NCBI RefSeq assembly: GCF_028728205.1
Contig: NZ_JAQYUU010000001.1
Coordinates: forward strand, 1,229,318-1,293,317
Direction of reading: 5' to 3'
DNA: 64,000 nucleotides
Origin: Clostridium sp. 'White wine YQ'
GTDB taxonomy: Bacteria > Bacillota > Clostridia > Clostridiales > Clostridiaceae
Part shown: piece by piece, positions 17,276 through 26,334 of the stretch
Numbering within the stretch: position 1 is the stretch's first letter
How the letters are laid out: each line of letters starts with the position of its first letter
Position numbers and translations under genes: made by a program
Notes under the pieces: model-generated
Seen by the model: only the letters and a program-made list of their open reading frames with translations
Told to the model about the DNA's origin: nothing
Databases searched by the model: none

Positions 17276-18902
17276 AACATTGACACTTCCCTTCTTTAAA
17301 AGTATTTCCTTGATTGATTACACAAGTAGGTTCTACATCTATTAAACAATTATCTTCAAATTCACCTCTAAAGATTCTCTTAACCGTATCTAATATAACA
17401 CTCGTCGTTCTTAATAGAATTTCAGTACCATAAGCAACTCTTGTAGCTCCGCAGCCATTTCTAATAGTGTTTTGTGTTACTAATTCTTCAGGTAATTTAT
17501 TTGCCCTATTATTTACTAAATCTCCTTCTTTATTGGTATATAAACATTCAAAACATCCTTTCTTTGAGTAGTCAACTTTCAAAATGTGGCTATTTGTTCC
17601 TCCTGCTTCAAGCCAAGAATAAATTACTGGTTTATCATAGTTAGACTCTTTAAAATCATTATTAGCCATAAGTTGTACATCGCTGCTGCCTACCGTAAAA
17701 ATTATCATATCAAAAGCATGCATATCTTTTTTTAGAATTTCTTGAGTGAGGTATTCATTTTTTTCATTTACAATAATTTCTGGATGCATTAATTCCAAAT
17801 CATATTTCATAGCTGCCACTTTACTGATATTACTCCATGAAAGCCTTGCTCTATGACGCATTATATTTGCTTCTTCTAATGTGTCTTCATCATATAAGGT
17901 TAAATTCCTGATTCCTAATTTCGCCAATTCTGTTGCTAAGTAGCTTCCCAACGATCCAACACCAACTATTGCAACCTTTTTATAAACTATTGATGTATCA
18001 TTTCCGATTTGTTCATTTAAAAATAAGTAATCGCAACGTTTTGTTTGCACTAGTTCAATTTTTCCAATTTCATTTGCTAATTTACACATAAGTGTTTCTG
18101 TTTTTAAACTTTTAAAATATACCAAGCAACAAAAGTTAATTCTATTATTTAAAACCATCATTTCAAATATAAGAAATGCTCTATTAGATTTAACTTTTAC
18201 TTTTTTTATAGATTCATATGTCTCATGGCTTATTCGTGCTACATCTCTTCCTTTAACAATTTTCAAAATATCATCAATTTTCCAATGCTTATCTTTTGCT
18301 GGTGGCAATATCCTTCTATTATCAGTAATTGGAATATAGAATGCACATATATTATGTACAAAGCTCCATGCATCTTTGTCATTCAGTTTAATTCCATTTG
18401 TTACGGCTCTAAACATCTTATCTTTATTTTGGTAAACATTCATACTTTGAAACACTCTATCAGGAGCAACATATAATCTCAAAGGGATATCATAACTTAC
18501 TTGTTCATTCCAATAGTATAAAAATTCTTTTTGAAACTCTTCCTCTATTTCCAATGGTGATAAAGATAATAGATGAATAAGACTGTCTATGATATCAATT
18601 ATTTTTTCTTCGTATGACATTAAGTAATTAATTATATCTCCTGATTCATGAAGACATACTAAACGATATTTCTGCTTATCTTTACCTATTGGAATTTCAA
18701 ATTGCATTATATGCGGATAATCATATTGACCATCATTCTTTACTAAAATAAATGGTTTACTAGTCCTTTTTTCTTCTTTTAAATACCAAATTCCATATTC
18801 CTTACCCTTGAGTTTGAAAAATATAATATCATCTTCTTCGCATAAAATCTCTATTTCATCATATGTAGATAATATCTCTTTAATAATTTGATTCTCTGCC
18901 AA
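17256..18902 (-). CDS. cap2: Cap2: E2-E1 ubiquitin-like transferase of CBASS
   Basis: The 548-residue protein combines an N-terminal E2-like domain, with a candidate catalytic cysteine C83 in RLVCLHESG, and a C-terminal ThiF/E1 domain. The E1 part has the ATP-binding motif GVGSLGSYLATELA (from residue 314), the D-E-D segment LTLYDEDTLEEANIMRHR, a candidate E1 cysteine C484 (RNGCGATR) and metal-type CFEC and CQCC pairs. In type II CBASS it conjugates the CD-NTase C-terminus to cellular targets, which primes the synthase. I prefer the TTG at 18902 because AAAGGAG lies 7 bases upstream; an ATG at 18929 is possible. It overlaps the CD-NTase gene by 23 bp. Confidence 0.88.
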   Translation of the reverse strand: MAENQIIKEILSTYDEIEILCEEDDIIFFKLKGKEYGIWYLKEEKRTSKPFILVKNDGQYDYPHIMQFEIPIGKDKQKYRLVCLHESGDIINYLMSYEEKIIDIIDSLIHLLSLSPLEIEEEFQKEFLYYWNEQVSYDIPLRLYVAPDRVFQSMNVYQNKDKMFRAVTNGIKLNDKDAWSFVHNICAFYIPITDNRRILPPAKDKHWKIDDILKIVKGRDVARISHETYESIKKVKVKSNRAFLIFEMMVLNNRINFCCLVYFKSLKTETLMCKLANEIGKIELVQTKRCDYLFLNEQIGNDTSIVYKKVAIVGVGSLGSYLATELAKLGIRNLTLYDEDTLEEANIMRHRARLSWSNISKVAAMKYDLELMHPEIIVNEKNEYLTQEILKKDMHAFDMIIFTVGSSDVQLMANNDFKESNYDKPVIYSWLEAGGTNSHILKVDYSKKGCFECLYTNKEGDLVNNRANKLPEELVTQNTIRNGCGATRVAYGTEILLRTTSVILDTVKRIFRGEFEDNCLIDVEPTCVINQGNTFKEGKCQCCGDRDS

Positions 18903-19938
18903 AATTATGCTCCTTTTTACTAGATGCATTTAATGAAGTTGATATATTTACTTGCTTTGCAGGCACTTTAAATTCATCACCAAAAACTTTTTGAACACTT
19001 ACAGCTGCATCATGTTCAGATTCTTCATTACATGCATCAGTTAAATTTTGTAATGCCGTATTTAATCTATTATAAAATTTAACTCCATATGTATCACTAC
19101 TGTCTTTCATCTTCTCAAAAACATCTGTCCATGGCGTTACAGGTAAAGATCTTGAAATATCAGCTTTTACAAGTACTCCTTTTTCATATGTTAAAGAAAA
19201 TTCATTAATAATGCTTTGAATTGTTTTTTGTAAGGATGATAAATCATCATCTCCTTCGGAACTTGTACTTGCAGTAAAGCAATCACATGCAAGAAGAGTT
19301 AGTCCTATACTTGGTGGCACTTCGTGATCCAATGTTGAATTATAATATTTCTCTAATTTCCACTTCTTAATATATCGAATAATTCTTCTTAGTTGATTAT
19401 TACCATTAATCCTATCCATAAGATAGTCGTTTAATCCTTTAGGATCTGCCAGTTCCCACGAATAATTACCTTCAGTTGCAAATTCCTTACCTCTGGCGAT
19501 ATATATATTTCCATTATGCTTTGCATATAATGGTAGATCTATATGCATCCATTCAGTTCCATTTTCAACATAAGATACATTTAAACATGGTTCTTTAATA
19601 GTAACAGATCTATTCCATAAATTTATTGCATCCCTACCATATCCTTTAATTTTTCTTGGATCGCTATTTTGAACAATATCAAGTGGAAACATAACTGCAA
19701 CATCTCTATCAATACTTCCACCATGATTATTTTTAATTGTAGTATGCAACTTATAACTTCCCTGATCAAATATTTCAATATCACTCTTTTTTACTTCAAT
19801 ATCATGTTTCTCGCATTCAGATGGAAAATTATTCCTAAAATTATTCTCCAAAGTTTCTCTTTTTTCTATAAGTTCTTCAACCTCTGTGTCGATTGTGATT
19901 TCTTTGTAGAAATCTTCAAACTGCTTTTTTAATTTCAT
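18880..19938 (-). CDS. CD-NTase cyclic oligonucleotide synthase of CBASS
   Basis: The 352-residue protein has the DncV/cGAS-like nucleotidyltransferase core: GS at 60-61 (DQGSYKLHT), then D77-x-D79 in SIDRDVAVMF, and the third acidic residue D134 in MHIDLPLY. A helical C-terminal domain follows. On phage infection it would make a cyclic di- or trinucleotide that binds the SAVED effector encoded last in the operon. The C-terminal tail is probably the part conjugated by Cap2; it ends in NFGRESNY rather than glycine. It is the first gene of the operon, with GGAG 7 bases before the ATG. The clade, and so the product, cannot be settled by eye. Confidence 0.9.
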   Translation of the reverse strand: MKLKKQFEDFYKEITIDTEVEELIEKRETLENNFRNNFPSECEKHDIEVKKSDIEIFDQGSYKLHTTIKNNHGGSIDRDVAVMFPLDIVQNSDPRKIKGYGRDAINLWNRSVTIKEPCLNVSYVENGTEWMHIDLPLYAKHNGNIYIARGKEFATEGNYSWELADPKGLNDYLMDRINGNNQLRRIIRYIKKWKLEKYYNSTLDHEVPPSIGLTLLACDCFTASTSSEGDDDLSSLQKTIQSIINEFSLTYEKGVLVKADISRSLPVTPWTDVFEKMKDSSDTYGVKFYNRLNTALQNLTDACNEESEHDAAVSVQKVFGDEFKVPAKQVNISTSLNASSKKEHNFGRESNY

Positions 19939-20551
19939 GACGTAACTCCTCCTAACTTTTTATTACCAATCATTTTTTAGAACAATTATTGAAATGAATA
20001 AAATTTCTACACCTTTACTTGAGAAGAATTCTTCATTTCAGATCTGCTATTCAAATTTTCACTTAATATAGAACTTATAAATATTCTTGGCTTAAAATCA
20101 TTAAAACACCACTTTTCATAACTAAATAAAATAAAATTTTCAAGTTACATCGATAATGAACTGTTATCAATCATTTAATACCTTCTTAAAATTCCGATTG
20201 CAGACATAATTTACTTTATAAAAATTAACAATTATAAAATAACTTAGAACTATTATTTATTCTTTAATTTTAATATTCTACAAAATTCTAAATATCCCTC
20301 TTCTTTTCCACAAAGATACTAAAATGTATTTTTATTTCTTTTTCACTAAAAGTGAAAACTCCTTATTTTTCGTTGAAGCAACACGCAAGTCTCCACATGA
20401 GCTATATGTGGAAATACATAAATAATAACATTTGCTTATGTTACAGTTCACCTTCACATATACTAAATTTCTTAACATTTTTACTTTCAACATGATATTT
20501 TCTTATAGAATGATATATGTACAACTTTTCTTTAACCTTACAAACAAAAAC
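19939..20551. other. Gene-free leader region of the CBASS operon
   Basis: About 600 bp without a supportable intact gene. It must hold the CBASS promoter, but AT-rich sequence makes any single -35/-10 pair ambiguous. A short methyltransferase-like fossil lies inside (20370-20425), and the inverted repeat TCCACAT / ATGTGGA at 20394-20414. Confidence 0.4.
20370..20425 (-). pseudogene. Possible fossil of an RlmCD/TrmA-type methyltransferase tail
   Basis: The minus strand reads YVFPHIAHVETCVLLQRK. It closely resembles the conserved C-terminal end of TrmA/RlmCD uracil-5-methyltransferases (FPHTxHVETVVLL). Stops lie a few codons on either side, so only the tail would remain. The evidence is one short motif. 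Confidence 0.35.
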
Positions 20552-20588
20552 AACCCACGAAAATCTCAAAATCTGATTTTCGTGGGTT
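20552..20588 (-). terminator. Terminator of the MFS gene
   Basis: AACCCACGAAAATC / GATTTTCGTGGGTT is a perfect 14-bp stem with a 9-nt loop, followed on the minus strand by GTTTTTGTTT. It lies about 100 bp past the transporter stop and separates it from the CBASS operon. Confidence 0.8.
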
Positions 20589-20690
20589 AAATTGTCTATA
20601 AACTATAATATTTCAATGTTGTACTTTATGCTTTTATAAAAATTTAAATTAACTAAACAAAAATATATAGTTCTCTTATTTCTTATAAGC

Positions 20691-21905
20691 TTATATATCT
20701 TGTCCTACAGTTGTTTCCACCTTAACATTCACTTCTGTTCTCAAAAGGATAATTAGTGAGATAACCACAACTCCCAAGCACACCAAATTAACATTACGAT
20801 ATCCTGCAAATTGTGCAACCATACCTCCACCAAGAGTTCCTATAAGTCTTCCGATAGTAGAACCGTTTGAATACATTGTTGCTGATAATCCCGGTGAATG
20901 AGGCAATAATTCAGCAAAATAGCCTAATCCATTTCCAAATACTACAGCTACAGTTGTTGCCTGAAGTATCTGTGCTGCGATAATCTGCCAAGGTTGTGTA
21001 GATATACTTAATACACCATAATAGGCTAATGAGACAAAACAGCTGTAAATCATAAGTTTATGGTTTGATATTTTCTTTGCTATAGCTCCTAATGCAAGCA
21101 TTATTGGTATTTCCAAGCCTGCAGAAATACTAGCTACCAGTCCAACGTTTTCAATAGAACCATGAAGACTATTTACAATAAAGAGAGGTGTATTGATTCC
21201 ATTAATAGCATTCAATCCAAATAAAATGGTAAGTGCAATAAAAGGCATCATTATCTTCCTGTTTTTTAACAAGGAAGATTCTGCACTTTCTTCCTTACTA
21301 ATGTTATTTTGAACAACCTTTCGCTTTTGCAGAAACAGTAATACAATAACTGCAATAATTATAAATACGGAAACTGTTCCTAAAAATAGTCCTTTATAGC
21401 CAATACCATTAAAAATCAATGCCCCTACTAATGGCCCTATTAAAAATCCAAGAGAAAAAAGAGAGCGTAATGCAGACATAGCAAAAGTCTTATTATCAGA
21501 CTTGCTTTCATTGGCAGATTCCTGTGCGTAAGCGAAGATTTGAGGCATTGAGGCTGCCCCTAATCCATTAAATAGAGTTACAGTTATGATTAGTATAAAG
21601 AAATTATGAAACAATATAAATGATGTATATCCCATAGCTGATGAAATCATAGCCAAAATAATGACTCTTTTACGATCCATTCCACTGTCTGAACGTTTAG
21701 CAATAAGAGAATTCACAATAACTCCACTTATTGAACTAAACGCCATAAAAACACCAAATGATCCTGCACTCATTCCAAGCTCTTCTGTACAATATAATGA
21801 CAAATATGGCATTGTAACAGAGACTCCTATACCCATCAGTAACATACAAATCGTGAGTAAAGCATATCCTTCGATGCCAAACATACTTTTTAATTTTTTA
21901 AACAA
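20691..21905 (-). CDS. MFS transporter, sugar-efflux (SET) type
   Basis: A 404-residue, 12-segment major facilitator protein of the inner membrane. It resembles the sugar efflux transporter group (SetA-like): GIGVSVTMPYLSLYCTEEL in helix 1, a basic loop between helices 2 and 3 (RSDSGMDRKRVI), and a C-terminal half with GYFAELLPHSPGLSATMY. It begins with TTG preceded by AGGGGG. It lies 44 bp downstream of the ROK regulator and is probably co-transcribed with it. Confidence 0.85.
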   Translation of the reverse strand: MFKKLKSMFGIEGYALLTICMLLMGIGVSVTMPYLSLYCTEELGMSAGSFGVFMAFSSISGVIVNSLIAKRSDSGMDRKRVIILAMISSAMGYTSFILFHNFFILIITVTLFNGLGAASMPQIFAYAQESANESKSDNKTFAMSALRSLFSLGFLIGPLVGALIFNGIGYKGLFLGTVSVFIIIAVIVLLFLQKRKVVQNNISKEESAESSLLKNRKIMMPFIALTILFGLNAINGINTPLFIVNSLHGSIENVGLVASISAGLEIPIMLALGAIAKKISNHKLMIYSCFVSLAYYGVLSISTQPWQIIAAQILQATTVAVVFGNGLGYFAELLPHSPGLSATMYSNGSTIGRLIGTLGGGMVAQFAGYRNVNLVCLGVVVISLIILLRTEVNVKVETTVGQDI

Positions 21906-21949
21906 TTCCCATTCCCCCTTAAGTAAAAAACAATACGTTCATTTTTATT

Positions 21950-22999
21950 TTATAACCTTTTTGTTGTAACTAATTTGATTCCAGAATTCATTTCTTCAAT
22001 TGTAATATACATTACTCCAGCAATATAATCCTTAAGAGGATCCTCTACAGGTATAATTTCTGGTCTAATATTTTCCGGTATATATCGAGAACAATTGCTT
22101 TCAATTAATTCAAGGTTATTGAACTCAAAACCTTCTCCTCCTATAACAACATACTCAGGATTTATAATGCAATTTATATTAGCAATTGCCGTAGCAATGG
22201 CATCTGCATATTCCTCATCTGTATGTTCTCCCTTAACTACTTCATAAAGGGTTTTACCATTACCAAGTTGAAGAAAAGAAACTTCCCCAGCATAATGAGA
22301 AAAACCTCTTACAAGCATTCCGTTTGTAATAATACCTGCCCCTATCCCAGAGGTTGTAAAATTTATATAAACCATATTTAAAGCATATGAAGTAGTGACT
22401 TCAGCTTCTTTAAGCCTATTATGAGCAAAGCCTGTAGCAATTGCATTAAGGTCATTTTCCATTATAATTGGCAGATTATACTTATCTTCAAGATGAGTTT
22501 TAACATTAAAGCTATGCCATTCCTTGAGTTTCATCCCAGTAAATAGCTTTCCATTATATACAGCTGAAGGTACCCCTATCCCAATACATTTAATTGAATC
22601 GAATCTTGAAATCAAGGACTCAATAAGTGCTTCTACAGCTTCAGTATATTTAGGTTCTTTAATCTCCACCCTGCTCTCTTCAAATATGTCTCCAGTGGCG
22701 TTCCCTACTGCAAAATTGATATGTTTTTCTTCCACACAAAGAGCAGCTACAATAGAATGATTAACATTTATGGTATACCTCTCAGCTCTTCTTCCCCCAC
22801 TTGACTCATCATATCCTTGATTTAGAACTTCACCTTCAGCTACAAGTGAGCTTAGTATAAGCCCAACCGTTGTGAGACTTATACCAGTTTCTTTAGCTAA
22901 TTCTGCTTTAGTGGCTGAACCTAATTCTTTTAAGGTATTTTTTATCAAATCGCTATTTAATCTTTTTAAAATATTAGGTCTTCCTGAAATCTCCTTCAT
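21950..22999 (-). CDS. ROK-family transcriptional regulator
   Basis: A 349-residue NagC/XylR-type protein: an N-terminal winged helix (about 1-70; ATKAELAKETGISLTTVGLI) followed by a ROK sugar-kinase-like domain (CIGIGVPSAVYNG; NLEIIMENDLNA-type segment). The usual ROK zinc motif CxCGxxGC is missing, so sugar sensing may be altered. The ATG at 22999 follows GGAGG. A 38-bp palindrome lies 23 bp upstream, and the sugar-efflux gene follows, so it probably represses itself and the transporter until a sugar binds. Confidence 0.9.
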   Translation of the reverse strand: MKEISGRPNILKRLNSDLIKNTLKELGSATKAELAKETGISLTTVGLILSSLVAEGEVLNQGYDESSGGRRAERYTINVNHSIVAALCVEEKHINFAVGNATGDIFEESRVEIKEPKYTEAVEALIESLISRFDSIKCIGIGVPSAVYNGKLFTGMKLKEWHSFNVKTHLEDKYNLPIIMENDLNAIATGFAHNRLKEAEVTTSYALNMVYINFTTSGIGAGIITNGMLVRGFSHYAGEVSFLQLGNGKTLYEVVKGEHTDEEYADAIATAIANINCIINPEYVVIGGEGFEFNNLELIESNCSRYIPENIRPEIIPVEDPLKDYIAGVMYITIEEMNSGIKLVTTKRL

Positions 23000-23022
23000 A
23001 TAGTTCCTCCAGAATACAAAAA

Positions 23023-23060
23023 ACTTATTACACAAACTTTATAAAGTTTATGTAATAAGT
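23023..23060. promoter_or_regulatory. 38-bp palindromic operator of the ROK gene
   Basis: Two 19-base half-sites (23023-23041 and 23042-23060) form an inverted repeat with one mismatch; each carries ACTTATTACA and AAACTTTA. It lies directly upstream of the ROK start and is the likely autoregulatory operator. Confidence 0.7.
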
Positions 23061-23093
23061 CTATCATAGTACTATTTAGTATTCAATATTTAT

Positions 23094-23411
23094 TCACGCT
23101 CTGTCAAAACTAGAACACTCAGTTTCAGTATATATATGAGCCTCAGATCCTTCTACTTTTATTGAGTCTAAATTACAAAGTTTATTTTCATTATGATCAC
23201 AACTTACAACATTGCAAGTAAGAGCATCACATGGTCCTGAAGCATTAGTATTATTAGTTAAATCGCTATATTCATATCTATTTAAGAATGAACCGCATAC
23301 AGTACCACTCTCAGTGGATGCAGTAACACCTCCAATATCAACTCTGTTTGAATAACAAACGCCAGTTTTATTATGTGAACAACTTGTAACGCTACAATTT
23401 ATTTTTTGCAC
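23094..23411 (-). CDS. DUF1540 protein with two repeats
   Basis: The 105-residue protein contains two DUF1540 units, each with a cysteine-rich core: C6, C11, C19 (NCSVTSCSHNKTGVC) and again near 60-80 (TCNVVSCDHNENKLC), with a further Cys ending each unit (GTVCGSF; TECSSF). The cysteines suggest metal binding. Function is unknown. It starts at GTG with AAGGAG upstream. It follows rubrerythrin by about 35 bp and is probably expressed with it. Confidence 0.88.
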   Translation of the reverse strand: MQKINCSVTSCSHNKTGVCYSNRVDIGGVTASTESGTVCGSFLNRYEYSDLTNNTNASGPCDALTCNVVSCDHNENKLCNLDSIKVEGSEAHIYTETECSSFDRA

Positions 23412-23447
23412 AAAGACACACTCCTTTATATAAATTTAAGAATATTT

Positions 23448-23993
23448 TTATTTATTGAAGTATCTATCAAGTAAGCCTTTAAAGGCTCTTCCATGTCTTG
23501 CTTCATCTTTACACATTTCATGAACTGTATCATGAATGGCATCTAGATTATTTTGTTTAGCTATTGTGGCTAGCTTCTTTTTACCTTCGCAAGCACCATA
23601 TTCAGCTTCAACTCTGGCTGATAAGTTAGATTTAGTATCTGCCACCACAACTTCACCTAAAAGTTCAGCAAATTTAGAAGCATGCTCTGCCTCTTCCCAT
23701 GCAATTCTCTTATAAGCTTCAGCCACTTCAGGATAGCCTTCACGATCAGCTTGACGAGACATAGCCAAATACATTCCGACCTCAGTGCATTCACCCATGA
23801 AATTAGCTCTTAATCCTTCTAGCAATTCATCATCACAACCCTCTGCAACACCAATTCTATGTTCATCTGCAAAGTTTAATTCATCGGTCATTTCTTTAAA
23901 TTTGTCAGAACCGGCTTTACAAATAGGACAAACTTCCGGTGGTGTATCCCCTTCATGGACATAACCACATACAGTACAAATAAATCTTTTCAT
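23448..23993 (-). CDS. Reverse-type rubrerythrin
   Basis: A 181-residue peroxide-scavenging protein. The rubredoxin-like Fe(SCys)4 domain is at the N-terminus (C6, C9, C22, C25), the reverse of classical rubrerythrin. A ferritin-like diiron domain follows ([30 protein letters not shown]). In clostridia such proteins take electrons from NADH through rubredoxin reductase to reduce hydrogen peroxide and oxygen. Candidate partners are the rubredoxin-reductase-like flavoproteins at 49678 and 59780. Confidence 0.92.
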   Translation of the reverse strand: MKRFICTVCGYVHEGDTPPEVCPICKAGSDKFKEMTDELNFADEHRIGVAEGCDDELLEGLRANFMGECTEVGMYLAMSRQADREGYPEVAEAYKRIAWEEAEHASKFAELLGEVVVADTKSNLSARVEAEYGACEGKKKLATIAKQNNLDAIHDTVHEMCKDEARHGRAFKGLLDRYFNK

Positions 23994-24087
23994 TCAAAAT
24001 TCCTCCATAACAGTAATTAGTTATTATAGGTGTATTAAACCTTGATTACTATTATCTCCTATTTAACAAAAACTATTTATAATATAA

Positions 24088-24106
24088 AAAGAGCCCTAAG
24101 GCTCAT
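24088..24106 (-). terminator. Terminator overlapping the 24096 gene's stop
   Basis: GAGCC-CTAA-GGCTC, a short GC-rich hairpin at the stop codon of the minus-strand membrane protein gene, followed on that strand by CTTTTTATATT. Confidence 0.6.
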
Positions 24107-24668
24107 ATTTACAATTAGGATAAAACCTTATAGCTCCAGCTAGGCTAAATAACTTTATTTCTGTTTTCTTAACATAGTCTTCTTTTAAACTTCTATGCAT
24201 TAATAATGCTTGATGTATATCAGACGGAACTTCACTTGCAATATTAATTAATTTTTTCATCTCTGGATCTAGTTTATATTTCTTCAGTTCTCCATAAAAA
24301 AATCTTCTATTGTATTTTATTATATCCATTAGTTTTTCATAATTTGAACCTTTAAATCCATCAGACAGAGAATATCTAATACTGATTAAATCCATAACAA
24401 CTTCATTTAATAGCTTTTGCATTTCGATATCCTTATCTATTTTCCTAAAATAATCAGTTAGTATTAATCCTGAAATAAGCCCTGTTGATATTCCGATTAT
24501 CATATTACCTCTTTGATTTCGAATAAACTCCCATACGCTATAGTTATGTTTAGTAATCATAGAACCCACTAATACTGCTACAAGAAATAACGACATCAAG
24601 ACAAAAACATTAACCTCAACTTTTTTCTCAACCATTTTAGTTAATTTCTTAATTATCCTATTAAACAT
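24096..24668 (-). CDS. Hypothetical membrane protein, two helices
   Basis: Unrecognised 190-residue protein. A basic N-terminus precedes two membrane segments (about 20-40, VFVLMSLFLVAVLVGSMIT; about 53-72, NMIIGISTGLISGLIL). The rest is a helical cytoplasmic domain. No enzyme or binding motif is seen. It stands alone between rubrerythrin and another membrane protein gene. Confidence 0.65.
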   Translation of the reverse strand: MFNRIIKKLTKMVEKKVEVNVFVLMSLFLVAVLVGSMITKHNYSVWEFIRNQRGNMIIGISTGLISGLILTDYFRKIDKDIEMQKLLNEVVMDLISIRYSLSDGFKGSNYEKLMDIIKYNRRFFYGELKKYKLDPEMKKLINIASEVPSDIHQALLMHRSLKEDYVKKTEIKLFSLAGAIRFYPNCKYEP

Positions 24669-24822
24669 TCATTCACCCCATTCTCTCATACTAATTTACC
24701 CATCAAAAGTAAATCAACTTTAATTTCATTGGTACGAAAAATTGAAGCTTTCTTTATTTAATAACTTATCTTATTTATATTAGCATTTCTTTAGCTATAG
24801 ACATTTTTCTAGAAAAAAATAA

Positions 24823-24841
24823 AGCTAGGGAATTCCTAGCT
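24823..24841 (-). terminator. Terminator of the 24853 gene
   Basis: AGCTAGG-GAATT-CCTAGCT, followed on the minus strand by TTATTTTTTT. A near-identical stem (GCTAGGAA) ends the next gene upstream. Confidence 0.75.
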
Positions 24842-24852
24842 AAGATAATGCA

Positions 24853-25719
24853 CTATAAAAATCCACGTTGCTTAATAACTCCTACAATAAAAAAGAATAC
24901 CCAACCGGGAGTAAAGGAGTTAAGCAACTTTATTAATGTACTTGAATTTTGACCATTTGATAATTGAAGTATGGTAACCATTAATTTACTAAAATACCCA
25001 CTCAGATATGGAATAGTGATATTGTTATCTTGAAGTGTAACAAATATTGCTAACAGAAAAATTGTCAAAACTATACCTTGAATAAAACTTGAAAAGATCA
25101 ATGAAAGAAAAGACTTTCTTGTTTTACTCTTGGTAAAAATCCATCTTATAAACGATAACACACCAAATACAAATACAACAATAAAAATATATGAAAATAT
25201 AACATCCACATTAATAGATGGATCTGGCATAATATCTATATTTAGTTTTTTCTCTAAAATATATAGAAAAAAAATAGTAAGTATTGATAGGATTAAAGAT
25301 ACTGATGTATAACTTGGTAAAGACCTTTTAGATTGGATTTCATTCCTTATATATTTACTATTAGCTTTTTTAATATTTTCATAATCTATTGAATTAGTTT
25401 GCTTTGTCCAATTAGCATTTTCTGAATTAGAAGAATCATCATATGGGTTAATAAATGGCTCACCATAGCCGTAATTATAATATGTTTGACTTTGTGAATT
25501 ATCTTCTGATACTTCATTACTATTCGCAGTATAATCTTTTTGAAAGTAGTTATTTTGTTCTTCTTGTCTTTGATCATAATTGTTTATGCGATCACGCAAT
25601 ACATCATCATAATTCTTTTCACTATCACTAACATACCCTAAATTTTCACCATTTCTTCCGTATAGTGTATTCCCTTCAACATATGATCCTCCATCGCCAT
25701 AAACATATTTTCTACTCAA
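24853..25719 (-). CDS. Hypothetical membrane protein with polar N-terminus
   Basis: Unrecognised 288-residue protein. It begins with a tyrosine- and glycine-rich motif (MSRKYVYGDGGSYVEGNTLYG), followed by a low-complexity Asn/Gln/Tyr/Ser-rich region to about residue 125. Four or five membrane helices fill the rest (for example SLILSILTIFFLYIL and SSFIQGIVLTIFLLAIFV). Its layout resembles Yip1-type or zinc-ribbon-less membrane scaffold proteins, but no family is claimed. Confidence 0.65.
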   Translation of the reverse strand: MSRKYVYGDGGSYVEGNTLYGRNGENLGYVSDSEKNYDDVLRDRINNYDQRQEEQNNYFQKDYTANSNEVSEDNSQSQTYYNYGYGEPFINPYDDSSNSENANWTKQTNSIDYENIKKANSKYIRNEIQSKRSLPSYTSVSLILSILTIFFLYILEKKLNIDIMPDPSINVDVIFSYIFIVVFVFGVLSFIRWIFTKSKTRKSFLSLIFSSFIQGIVLTIFLLAIFVTLQDNNITIPYLSGYFSKLMVTILQLSNGQNSSTLIKLLNSFTPGWVFFFIVGVIKQRGFL

Positions 25720-25796
25720 AAAATTTCCTCCAGTACTTATTTAGTTCTATTTATTATTATGAATTAAAATTCAAAATTGATAATAATATTTAATAT

Positions 25797-25826
25797 AAAA
25801 AAGCTAGGAATTTTCCTAGCTTTTTT
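25797..25826 (-). terminator. Terminator of the YdjM-like gene
   Basis: AAAAAAGCTAGGAA-TT-TTCCTAGCTTTTTT, a 14-bp stem flanked by A and T runs, touching the stop codon of the minus-strand gene. Confidence 0.85.
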
Positions 25827-26224
25827 TACTTTCTTATCGCTGATACAATTATATAAATTAGTATTAAGGATATAAATAAATCCTCTGCTCCACCAGTTTT
25901 AAATAATTTAAGTCCTTGATATTTTTTGTGGAATGGATATAATAATGGAACCCCTGTCTTTGTTAAGGAATCTAGTAATAAATGTGTTAAATAATTAATT
26001 CCCCAAAGCACACCTAGTTGTTCATTAAATGTAAATAGTAAGTAAGAACTACCTACTAATGCAATTAGTGAATGAGTTAAGGTTCTATGCTTTATTCCAA
26101 GATATACATCCCAATCTGGTGCTATGGATCCTACTAATGCTATTGGAGCTATTAGCATATTATCTTTTGTAATAAAAGTTATTGTAGTGGCAATCCCCAT
26201 AGCTAAATGTGTTTTCTTTAGCAT
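25826..26224 (-). CDS. YdjM-family membrane hydrolase-like protein
   Basis: A 132-residue multi-pass membrane protein of the YdjM/LexA-binding metal-dependent hydrolase family. It starts with KKTHLAMGIATT and has the family motifs PDWDVYLGIKHRTLTHSL and NYLTHLLLDSLTKTGVPLLYP. Histidines and aspartates in these motifs are the presumed metal ligands. The biological role is not established; some family members are DNA-damage regulated. Confidence 0.88.
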   Translation of the reverse strand: MLKKTHLAMGIATTITFITKDNMLIAPIALVGSIAPDWDVYLGIKHRTLTHSLIALVGSSYLLFTFNEQLGVLWGINYLTHLLLDSLTKTGVPLLYPFHKKYQGLKLFKTGGAEDLFISLILIYIIVSAIRK

Positions 26225-26334
26225 GTTTGATTTACCTCTTATTTTGCTATTTTTCTCTTATAAATTATAGCATCTATTAGAACTATTGCAATAACTACTA
26301 TTGTTCCTTTAATTAAAAAAGTTCTTAACTATAA

